From HGM04593 sp045634305 (GTDB lineage Bacteria; Bacteroidota; Bacteroidia; Bacteroidales; Bacteroidaceae), in the NCBI GenBank assembly GCA_045634305.1, contig JAZQZZ010000004.1, forward strand, positions 1-64,000: a DNA stretch of 64,000 nucleotides, read 5' to 3'. The notes under the pieces were generated by a model, which saw nothing but the letters and a program-made list of their open reading frames with translations, was not told where the DNA came from and did not search any database. This document shows positions 17,446-24,902 of this stretch, one piece after another; position 1 is the stretch's first letter, and the number at the start of each line of letters is the position of its first letter. Both the position numbers and the translations under genes were made by a program.

Positions 17446-20361
17446 ATGAGAAAAGGTTTATTGTTTATGATGTTGATTCTTTCGTCTGTTGCGTTTGCGC
17501 AGAAGAAGGATGGAACACTCTCGGCCGAGGTATATAACAAAGAGACCGGTGAGGCTATGACCTCTGCAATCCTTCAGTTGTATTCTTTGCCCGACTCTGT
17601 CTTTAAGGTTGGAGCGCCAAGTGATTTTGACGGTAAAATAAATGTCAAGGTACAGCCCGGTAAGTATTATGCAAAAATCTCTTATGTGGGTTGTAAGACA
17701 TTTGAAAAAGATGTGACCATTGATGCTGGAAAAGAGTTGGCTCTTGGACGTATTGACCTGCAACCCAGTGGCAAGCTGCTTGACGACGTTGTTGTCAGCG
17801 AGGAGGTTCCACCTGTTGTGGCAGCCGAGGATACATTAGTGTTCAACACTGCAGCATTCCGTGTGCCCGAGGGCTCTATGCTTGAGGAACTTATCAAGAA
17901 GTATCCGGGTGTGGATATTGCCGAGGACGGTACCATAAAGATTAACGGCAAGACTGTGAACCGTATTCTTATGAAGGGTAAGGATTTCTTTGGTACCGAC
18001 AAGGATATGGCCCTGAAGAATATATCTGTGGATGCTGTGGATAAAGTGAAGTTCTATGACAAGAAGAGTGATTTCTCACGTATCACAGGTATTGACGACG
18101 GAGAGGAGGAGACTGTGCTCGACCTGCAGATGAAGAAGGGTGTTGCCGATGGTTTCTTCTCTAATACCGATGCCGGTGGCGGTGCCGATTTCAGCGCCGA
18201 GCACCTGCTTTATCGCTTACGCAACACTACAAGCTACTACAACGACGATGCGCAGTATACCCTTGTACTGTCGGCAAACAATGTAGGTGATCAGGGCTTT
18301 TCCGATGGACGGGGCCGTGGCTTCGGTGGTTTTGGTGGCGGCGGAATCTCATCGCCCAAGCGTGCCGGTTTCAACTTTGCATACGAGAATGATAAGATTG
18401 AGTTTGGCGGTAACGTGCGCGGCGACCATGTGAGCAACGACGTAAAGAACTGGACATCTACCGAGACATTCATGCCGCAGATTGGCCGTAACCAATTCTC
18501 CAACAGCCGCAGTGAGGGCCTGAGTGGCAGGATGAACCTGAATGCCAATTTCCGCTTTGAGTGGAAACCCGATACAATGACAAATATTATCCTCACCCCA
18601 ACTGTCAGCTATTCAAACAATGACTCATGGAACGAGAGCCACTCGGCAACATTCAACGAGAATCCCTTTGATTATGAGAAGGATTACGCCAAGGAGTTCT
18701 ACGGAGATGTGTCGGAGGCGTTGGATAGCATTGCGGTGAATGAAAACTCCAACAAGTCGCTCACAATGGGTGAAAACTTCTCGACGAACGCGAGGTTGCA
18801 GGTGAACCGCAGACTCAACAAACCAGGACGTAACGTTACACTCAGGGGTAACTACTCTTACTCATACAGCGAGAGCGAGAGTTTCTCATTGAATAACGTC
18901 AACTATTTTCAGGTTGCAGGCATGGCTACAAGGCAGCAGCGCTATTCGGCCACTCCCGGTAAGAACTGGAGCTACAATGTGAACCTCAGCTATACCGAAC
19001 CTTTGCTCAAGAACCTATTCCTACAGCTCAGCTACAGCTACAACCAGAGCTACAACAATAGCGACCGTGCTACATACAGGTTCGACGAGTTGGCCGATTA
19101 TATACTTGAGGTGAGCCCCGACTTTACACGCCCTACATTACCTGCCGATTTGGCGCCTTACCTTGACAATGATTTGAGCCGCTATTCAACCTACCGCACG
19201 CAGCGTCACGAGGCAGGTGCCACATTCAGATATGTGACAGAGAAGATGAACTTGAATGCCGGCGTGACATGGTTGCCACAGATGACGGAACTTGACTATA
19301 AATATCAGGGTATCGACACTCTGTTTACCCGAAAGGTGCTTGATTATGTGTCGCCTAACATACGTTTCCGCTACAAGTGGTCAAAACAGACAACATTGAA
19401 TGTTCGCTACCGTGGTTCTACATCGCAGCCATCGATGACCGACCTCATTGACATTACCGATGACTCCAACCCATTGAACATAACAAAGGGTAATCCGGGA
19501 TTGAAGCCTTCATTCTCAAACAATGTGAATGCAAATTTCAGTACTTATAATACCGAGGTACAACGTGGAATAAATGTTTTTGCATCATATTCAAATACAA
19601 TAAATGCCATTACTAGAAAGGCAACCTATGACGAGGCCACTGGTGCTACAACAACACAGCCCGAGAATATAAACGGTAACTGGAACGTGAATGGAGGATT
19701 TGTTTTCAACTCGGCAATTCCGGCGAATACAAAGTTTACCTACAGTACATTTACCGATGGCGGTTACTCCGAGAGGGTCTCTTATATTAGCATGCAGGGT
19801 GTACAGGGTAGTGTAAGGAGCATTGCAAAGACAGTGAATGTGAGTGAACGTCTGACAGCAAACTACCGTGCCGACAACTTTGACATCTCACTCAACGGTT
19901 TCGTGCGTTACTCACATTCGAAGTCAACAGCGCAGCCTGAGGACAAGATGAACGTGTTCAATTTCTCTTATGGCCCAAGCGTGAACTACACATTGCCTTG
20001 GTATAACATCAAGATTTCAACCAATTTGTCAATGAGCAGCCGCCGTGGTTACAGTGACCCCAATGCGAACACCGATGAACTGCTTTGGAACGCACAGCTC
20101 TCGGCAAGTTTCTTACCAAAGAATGCATTGACAATCTCAGTGCAACTGTTCGATATCCTGCAGCAGCAGAGCAATATCAGCCGAGTTGTAGAGGCTCTCT
20201 ACCGCAGGGATTCAGAGAGCAATGCCATATACAGTTACGGTATGCTGAACCTCTCCTATAAGTTCAACAACACCGGTGGTAATGAAAAGAAAGGTAAAGG
20301 TGCGCGCGAATATGGAATGCCGGGAATGCCCCCTGCAGGTATGAGACCGCCGATGATGTAA
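17446..20361 (+). CDS. Outer-membrane beta-barrel (TonB-receptor-like) protein with N-terminal carboxypeptidase-regulatory-like domain
   Basis: This is a 971-residue protein with signal peptide MRKGLLFMMLILSSVAFAQ. After it comes a CarboxypepD_reg-like beta domain (about residues 23-115), a plug-like region with the sequence KKYPGVDIAEDGTIKINGK, and a long beta-barrel rich in alternating aromatics, as in the OMP_b-brl_3 family. It lacks a SusD partner, so it is not a SusC-type importer. A Gly-rich loop (about residues 285-305) and a Met/Pro/Gly-rich tail are present. The frame extends to 17368, but the ATG at 17446 precedes the signal peptide. The cargo is unknown. Confidence 0.85.
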   Translation: MRKGLLFMMLILSSVAFAQKKDGTLSAEVYNKETGEAMTSAILQLYSLPDSVFKVGAPSDFDGKINVKVQPGKYYAKISYVGCKTFEKDVTIDAGKELALGRIDLQPSGKLLDDVVVSEEVPPVVAAEDTLVFNTAAFRVPEGSMLEELIKKYPGVDIAEDGTIKINGKTVNRILMKGKDFFGTDKDMALKNISVDAVDKVKFYDKKSDFSRITGIDDGEEETVLDLQMKKGVADGFFSNTDAGGGADFSAEHLLYRLRNTTSYYNDDAQYTLVLSANNVGDQGFSDGRGRGFGGFGGGGISSPKRAGFNFAYENDKIEFGGNVRGDHVSNDVKNWTSTETFMPQIGRNQFSNSRSEGLSGRMNLNANFRFEWKPDTMTNIILTPTVSYSNNDSWNESHSATFNENPFDYEKDYAKEFYGDVSEALDSIAVNENSNKSLTMGENFSTNARLQVNRRLNKPGRNVTLRGNYSYSYSESESFSLNNVNYFQVAGMATRQQRYSATPGKNWSYNVNLSYTEPLLKNLFLQLSYSYNQSYNNSDRATYRFDELADYILEVSPDFTRPTLPADLAPYLDNDLSRYSTYRTQRHEAGATFRYVTEKMNLNAGVTWLPQMTELDYKYQGIDTLFTRKVLDYVSPNIRFRYKWSKQTTLNVRYRGSTSQPSMTDLIDITDDSNPLNITKGNPGLKPSFSNNVNANFSTYNTEVQRGINVFASYSNTINAITRKATYDEATGATTTQPENINGNWNVNGGFVFNSAIPANTKFTYSTFTDGGYSERVSYISMQGVQGSVRSIAKTVNVSERLTANYRADNFDISLNGFVRYSHSKSTAQPEDKMNVFNFSYGPSVNYTLPWYNIKISTNLSMSSRRGYSDPNANTDELLWNAQLSASFLPKNALTISVQLFDILQQQSNISRVVEALYRRDSESNAIYSYGMLNLSYKFNNTGGNEKKGKGAREYGMPGMPPAGMRPPMM

Positions 20362-20382
20362 AATCAGAATTGTGAATATAGA

Positions 20383-20416
20383 CAAAATAGCATCGCCTGT
20401 CAGCGATGCTATTTTG
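20383..20416 (+). terminator. Terminator after the outer-membrane barrel gene
   Basis: A 14-bp perfect stem (20383-20396 with 20403-20416) has a 6-nt loop and ends in ATTTTGTGTT. Confidence 0.85.
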
Positions 20417-20427
20417 TGTTGGTATTT

Positions 20428-20542
20428 TCCGTTTCCCTTTTAATCACACTTTGCGTGTGTTTGAACCTCGGCTGCATTCGCCGAAAGTAAGCTTTGCGTT
20501 TCGCCCGTTAGCACGAGCTTTCACCTTTCCGTTTTCCGTTTA
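20428..20542 (-). repeat. Structured gene-3'-end repeat, copy 1
   Basis: Read on the minus strand, this begins exactly at the TAA stop of the DUF456 gene and runs AAACGGAAAACGGAAAG, then a GCTCGT/ACGGGC hairpin, a TCGGC/GCCGA hairpin, and a CACAC-GCAAA-GTGTG hairpin followed by GATTAAA. A second copy with the same order follows the SusD stop at 55488. It holds no gene. Confidence 0.7.
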
Positions 20543-21025
20543 AAATAGAATCTCCCAACTATTGGTGATTGTTACCACAAGGATGTATATGCCATAGACA
20601 ACCTTTATACCGGTTGTGAGCATGAAGGCTACGAATGACATTGCAGCTACTTTCAGTGCTTTCGATGATGGAGTCTTGGCTATGAGTTCTCCAATATATG
20701 CACCGAGGAAAGGACCCAACAAAATGCCCGGTATGCCAAGGAATAGACCTACTACAAGACCTATGGTAGTTCCCCAGGTGCCATATTTTGTACCACCCGA
20801 TTTCTTCGCAAACCATACAGGTGCAACATAATCGAGTAAGGTGATGACACCGGCAAGTATACCGCAGATTACTACAGAGGTCGTGGTTATGTCGCTCCCG
20901 TTGCAGAAAATGAGCAGAATCATTGCTACAAAACTGACGGGTGTGCCGGGTAGACCGGGAAGTACAGCTCCAATAACACCTACGAGGGCGCACAGGAGCG
21001 CAAGGATAATAAGCAGAATGTCCAT
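20540..21025 (-). CDS. DUF456 family membrane protein
   Basis: This is a 161-residue protein with four or five hydrophobic segments and glycine-rich turns (GVIGAVLPGLPGTPVSF and GPFLGAYIGELI) that identify the DUF456 family. Its molecular role is unknown; it is an integral inner-membrane protein. It is convergent with the barrel gene and divergent from the HAD gene, so it is probably a single-gene unit. A -7 box lies 39 bp upstream. The stop codon is the first triplet of a structured repeat. Confidence 0.85.
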   Translation of the reverse strand: MDILLIILALLCALVGVIGAVLPGLPGTPVSFVAMILLIFCNGSDITTTSVVICGILAGVITLLDYVAPVWFAKKSGGTKYGTWGTTIGLVVGLFLGIPGILLGPFLGAYIGELIAKTPSSKALKVAAMSFVAFMLTTGIKVVYGIYILVVTITNSWEILF

Positions 21026-21063
21026 GTTTTTTTGTTTCTTCGTTTTTTATATTCTATCTGTTG

Positions 21064-21071
21064 CAAAGTTA
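21064..21071 (-). promoter_or_regulatory. -7 box for the DUF456 gene
   Basis: The minus strand reads TAACTTTG, a full match to TAnnTTTG, 39 bp before the start at 21025. Confidence 0.55.
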
Positions 21072-21124
21072 ATGCATAATTGTTTAATAAAACCCAATAT
21101 TGACTTTTTTAACCGGTAAATGAC

Positions 21125-21132
21125 TATCTTCG
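21125..21132 (+). promoter_or_regulatory. -7-like box for the HAD gene
   Basis: TATCTTCG (one change from TAnnTTTG) lies 20 bp before the ATG at 21153. This argues against the upstream ATG at 21120 as the start. Confidence 0.5.
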
Positions 21133-21152
21133 CAAAGAAAATACCATATACT

Positions 21153-21779
21153 ATGATTAAGGATATTGTTTTTGATTTCGGTGGAGTGTTGACCACAATA
21201 GATACAGAGAGAGCACTGGCTCGTTTCAAGACTTTAGGATTGGCTAATCCCGCTGATTATATTAATTCTTATTGCCAGAAAGGGCCTTTCTTTGCTCTTG
21301 AGAACGGAGATATTGATGCAGCTGAATTCTGCAGACAATTGGGGGAACTATGTCAAAGGGATATCAGTTATGACGATGCAAAGTTTGCATGGTGTGGTTT
21401 CATAACCAGGGTTCATGTCGATTTTCTTGAGTTTCTGCAGCAGTTGCGTCCGGGGTATCGCCTTTCGGTGTTGAGCAATACCAATCCATTTATTCAAGGT
21501 TGGGCACGCACCCCGCAGTTCACTCCTTGCGGCAAATCGCTCGATGACTATTTCGATAACCTGTTTCTTAGTTATTGTATGGGGTGTTCAAAACCCGGTG
21601 AGGATATATACCGCAAAATGCTTTCCGATGGTTCAATGGTTGCCGGTGAGACTTTGTTTATTGATGACAGTGGCAAGAATCTTGAGACTGCTGCGAATTT
21701 GGGTATAAGAACCTTGAAGGTTGTGAACGGTGAGGATTGGCGCGAGAAGTTACTTGAATTTCTTGAAGTGTCGGAATGA
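21153..21779 (+). CDS. HAD-superfamily hydrolase (subfamily IA-like)
   Basis: This is a 208-residue soluble protein with the HAD motifs in order: DFGGVLT at residues 7-13 (nucleophile Asp), SNTNPF (motif II), the Lys in GCSKPGEDIY (motif III), and FIDDSGKNLE (motif IV). A helical cap lies between motifs I and II. It resembles YihX-type sugar-phosphate phosphatases, but substrate cannot be read from sequence. The start was moved to the ATG just before the catalytic motif because an upstream promoter box overlaps the longer frame. Confidence 0.88.
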   Translation: MIKDIVFDFGGVLTTIDTERALARFKTLGLANPADYINSYCQKGPFFALENGDIDAAEFCRQLGELCQRDISYDDAKFAWCGFITRVHVDFLEFLQQLRPGYRLSVLSNTNPFIQGWARTPQFTPCGKSLDDYFDNLFLSYCMGCSKPGEDIYRKMLSDGSMVAGETLFIDDSGKNLETAANLGIRTLKVVNGEDWREKLLEFLEVSE

Positions 21780-21867
21780 ATGCTCGTTGAAATCCACTCA
21801 TGCAGGTGTGTTAATCCCTTTATGTGTTAAAAGAAACTAAATTACTTTTAAAAAGTTTCTTAATGTT

Positions 21868-21875
21868 TATCTTCG
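21868..21875 (+). promoter_or_regulatory. -7-like box for cardiolipin synthase
   Basis: TATCTTCG lies 18 bp before the ATG at 21894, the same octamer and spacing as upstream of the HAD gene. Confidence 0.45.
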
Positions 21876-21893
21876 CGAAAGATATTCAGGTGA

Positions 21894-23321
21894 ATGGACT
21901 GGAATACTTCATTTGCAATGGGCGTTTTATATTGGTTATATTGGATAGTTGTTGTATCCGTTATAATCAGAGTGGTGCTTAGGAATCACGATACCGTAAA
22001 GACACTTGCGTGGATTATGGTATTTGTCTTCATACCTTTTTTTGGCCTATTGCTTTACTTCTTTTTCGGGCGCAATACACGCAAGAAAAGGATGGCCGGC
22101 AAGCGTCTGATGTCGCAGATAAAGCAACGCGGCGCATTTTGGCCTATGAGCCGTGTCAAGGGTGAAATACCGGATGAATATCAGGCTCTTGCCACGTTCT
22201 TTGAGAATGCTTCGTCGGCATCACTCTTGCCTTTTGATGGTGCCGATGTCATATCTGATACACATCTGTTTGCCGAACGTCTTTTCGAGATGATACATTC
22301 GGCCGAAAAACACATACATCTGCAGTTCTATATTATAGAAGACGATGATTTTGGGCGTCGTCTTCGCGATGCTCTTGTGGAAAAGGCAAGGCAGGGTGTG
22401 GAGGTCAGGCTTATATATGACAGTGTAGGCTGTTGGAAAGTGCGCGGGAAGTTTTTCGACAGCATGCGTTCTGCAGGTGTACAAGTAGAGGAGTTTCTTA
22501 AAATCTATTTCCCGCTTCTGTCGAACAGGGTAAATTATCGCAATCACAGGAAAGTGGTAGTGGTGGACGGCATAGTGGGCATGGTCGGTGGTTGTAACAT
22601 TGCCGACCGATATCTCCATGGTGTGAACGGTGGCTGTTGGCGGGACACGATGCTTTTGTTGCGTGGGGCAGCTGTCAATGGACTGCAGGTTGCATTCGCC
22701 ATCGACTGGTATTTCGCAAATCGCATGCTGATAAAAGGAGAACGTTATTTCCCTGTTATCGGCAGTGGTGGCAAATCCTATGTTCAAGTGGTTACATCCA
22801 ATCCGGTAGGTGATGTGAGGGCTATTGTTGCCGGATATATGAAGATATTGTCTCTTGCGAAAAGCCATGTATATCTGCAGACTCCGTATTTCATGCCCGA
22901 TGAGGCCTTTTTGCAAGTTTTGAAGAACAGTGCGATGTCGGGTGTGGATGTGAGGCTGATGATTCCCGAACATTCGGACAGTGTTGTGGCCGATTTTGCT
23001 GCAATGTCACATCTTGGTTCTTTACTCGATTCCGGCGTCAAGGTCTATCTTTATCGTGGTGGAATGTTGCATGCAAAGACAATCGTGTGCGACGGCAATC
23101 TTTCGTCGATAGGTTCAACGAATCTCGATTCAAGGAGCTTTTTCTATAATTTTGAAGTTGGCGCTTTTGTGTATGACAAGGGGGTTGCAGCGAAGATGCA
23201 GAAAGCGTTCCTGAATGACATGAAACAATGCCGCAGACTTACGTTGAACGAGTATCGCCGACGCTCCGTATATAGACGCTGCGCCGAATCGTTCATAAAA
23301 TTATTTTCTCCGTTGCTGTGA
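21894..23321 (+). CDS. cls: Cardiolipin synthase (phospholipase D family)
   Basis: This is a 475-residue membrane enzyme that joins phosphatidylglycerol molecules into cardiolipin. Two hydrophobic helices occupy residues 8-30 and 38-60. Two HKD motifs follow: NHRKVVVVDG (His218) and HAKTIVCDG (His393), each with its downstream Gly/Asn/Ser residues (GGCNIADRY; GSTNLDSRSF). Length and order match bacterial Cls. It is a single-gene unit with its own promoter box. Confidence 0.93.
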   Translation: MDWNTSFAMGVLYWLYWIVVVSVIIRVVLRNHDTVKTLAWIMVFVFIPFFGLLLYFFFGRNTRKKRMAGKRLMSQIKQRGAFWPMSRVKGEIPDEYQALATFFENASSASLLPFDGADVISDTHLFAERLFEMIHSAEKHIHLQFYIIEDDDFGRRLRDALVEKARQGVEVRLIYDSVGCWKVRGKFFDSMRSAGVQVEEFLKIYFPLLSNRVNYRNHRKVVVVDGIVGMVGGCNIADRYLHGVNGGCWRDTMLLLRGAAVNGLQVAFAIDWYFANRMLIKGERYFPVIGSGGKSYVQVVTSNPVGDVRAIVAGYMKILSLAKSHVYLQTPYFMPDEAFLQVLKNSAMSGVDVRLMIPEHSDSVVADFAAMSHLGSLLDSGVKVYLYRGGMLHAKTIVCDGNLSSIGSTNLDSRSFFYNFEVGAFVYDKGVAAKMQKAFLNDMKQCRRLTLNEYRRRSVYRRCAESFIKLFSPLL

Positions 23322-23351
23322 TTGGGATAGGGAGTGTTGCACGGTGGTTGT

Positions 23352-23702
23352 TTATAGTGCATCAAGTTCCATCTTAATGCCAAGCAGTTCGTTCTTTATG
23401 GCTGTGAGGCGGTCTATGACATTACTATTGGTCTCGGCTGTCACTTTACCGGCTCCATTCTTCAATTGCTTTTTTGCACCTGCAAGGGTTAGCTTGCAAT
23501 CCCTTACAAGGTGGCAGATGGTACGCAAGGTGTTTATGTCATTTTTGGTGTAGCGGCGCACACCATTCGCACCTTTGTATGGCGATACCTGTGGAAACAC
23601 GCTCTCCCAATAACGGAGTGTGGTTTCTGTTACCGACAATTCCTTTGCCACTTCCTTGATGGAGTAGTACATCTTGAGGTCCTTATTGGTGTTGAGTGCC
23701 AT
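23352..23702 (-). CDS. MerR-family transcriptional regulator
   Basis: This is a 116-residue protein with an N-terminal MerR-type helix-turn-helix (YYSIKEVAKELSVTETTLRYWE, then the wing with VRRYTKNDI), followed by a short helical dimerisation segment. There is no long C-terminal effector domain and no conserved Cys trio, so it is not a metal sensor of the MerR type. The start at 23702 is one base beyond the stop of the M23 peptidase gene, so it is translated from the same mRNA. Its target genes are unknown. Confidence 0.88.
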   Translation of the reverse strand: MALNTNKDLKMYYSIKEVAKELSVTETTLRYWESVFPQVSPYKGANGVRRYTKNDINTLRTICHLVRDCKLTLAGAKKQLKNGAGKVTAETNSNVIDRLTAIKNELLGIKMELDAL

Positions 23703-23703
23703 A

Positions 23704-24678
23704 TCAATCGTATATTTTTCCGTGGTTCTCGGCCATTTGGAGCATCTGGTCATATCCATCAGCGTCCAAATCCATAAAGTAGTAGTTGATCGGGTTTACA
23801 TGATTGCCCTTGACGATAACCTCGTAATGAAGGTGAGGACCGGTGCTCTTGCCCGAGTTGCCGCTGAGTGCAATCTGCTCGCCACGTACAACCTGCTGTC
23901 CCTTCTTGACAAGGAACTTCTTGTCGAGCAGGTGGGCATAGAGTGTCTTGTAACCATATCCGTGGTCAATGACTACCGTGTATCCATAACCCGACATCCA
24001 CTTGGCACTCTCTATCACGCCATCGGCTGTGGCATATACAGGTGTCTTCTTGTCGCATGAGAAGTCCATGCCTTTGTGGAACGTGCGTACGTTGTAAACG
24101 GGGTCAATCCTGTATCCGTAACCCGATGCAGTGCGTTTGAGGTCGCGGTTTGCAATGGGCTGTATGGCCGGTGTGTGGCGCAGACGTATCTTTGAATCTT
24201 TGTCAAGGGTAACAATCTCGTCGAACGATTTTATCTGCATGTAAAGCTGCTTCTCGAGCAAGTCAATCTTCTGAGTTGTTTCGACAAGCAGTTCCGAGTT
24301 GTCCATCTTCAGCAATTCGTCGTAGCGGTTGGTTCCGCCATATCCGGCATTCCTTACATCGGCCGAAATCGGTTCTGCATCAAGCATCACCCTGTACAGG
24401 TTGTCGTCGCGTTGTTGTATTTCCAGCAGAACAAGTGTGGCGTCATCAAGGCGCTTGGAGAGAATGCGGTATTGTGCAAGAATCTGTGAATTCTCGTTCT
24501 CCAACTCTTCGACAGATGGTTTGTCTATTAAAAAATGGAACAGCAGGAATGTTCCGGCACCGAGTACTATGAAAAACAACGCACGGCGAAGACCTGTGAA
24601 AAACCTTTGCGCAGGATTGGGAATTACAGGCTCATAAGTTTTAGTGTCGGGGTTGAATATGTAGTACTTCTTTCGCAT
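23704..24678 (-). CDS. M23-family (LytM) peptidoglycan endopeptidase, membrane anchored
   Basis: This is a 324-residue protein. One transmembrane helix at about residues 32-50 is followed by a coiled-coil stretch (about 55-170) and a C-terminal LytM domain. Zinc-binding motifs are HKGMDF and HLHYE, both intact, so it should be an active peptidase cutting peptide cross-links in the periplasm. The layout resembles the DipM/NlpD/MepM group. It is followed directly by a merR-type gene in the same transcript and is divergent from alaS. Confidence 0.92.
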   Translation of the reverse strand: MRKKYYIFNPDTKTYEPVIPNPAQRFFTGLRRALFFIVLGAGTFLLFHFLIDKPSVEELENENSQILAQYRILSKRLDDATLVLLEIQQRDDNLYRVMLDAEPISADVRNAGYGGTNRYDELLKMDNSELLVETTQKIDLLEKQLYMQIKSFDEIVTLDKDSKIRLRHTPAIQPIANRDLKRTASGYGYRIDPVYNVRTFHKGMDFSCDKKTPVYATADGVIESAKWMSGYGYTVVIDHGYGYKTLYAHLLDKKFLVKKGQQVVRGEQIALSGNSGKSTGPHLHYEVIVKGNHVNPINYYFMDLDADGYDQMLQMAENHGKIYD

Positions 24679-24696
24679 TGCTCTTTATTATTATGG

Positions 24697-24704
24697 CAAA
24701 AATA
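24697..24704 (-). promoter_or_regulatory. -7 box for the M23 peptidase-merR operon
   Basis: The minus strand reads TATTTTTG, 19 bp before the start at 24678. Confidence 0.5.
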
Positions 24705-24820
24705 GTAAAATGTTCAATTTTCTCCAAATATAATCCGTTCAAAGCGTGCTTTGTGGATAAAGATGAATTGTTGAGATCAATATTATTTGTACTTACTGCA
24801 TTTATTTTGCCAAAATGTTG

Positions 24821-24828
24821 TAAATTTG
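24821..24828 (+). promoter_or_regulatory. -7 box for alaS
   Basis: TAAATTTG matches TAnnTTTG about 75 bp before the chosen ATG at 24903. It falls inside the upstream extension of the open frame, which supports the later start. Confidence 0.6.
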
Positions 24829-24902
24829 CGCTGTTTATGCGTATGCGTGCATGTTGCCTGCGCGTGAATATAAAGTTACAGGAAAAATTAAAGAAAGTAA
24901 AT

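Noticed and set aside
24678..24902. 75-residue N-terminal extension of alaS
   Set aside because: The segment overlaps the alaS promoter box and does not resemble alanyl-tRNA synthetase, which begins at the conserved MLTSKEIRESF.
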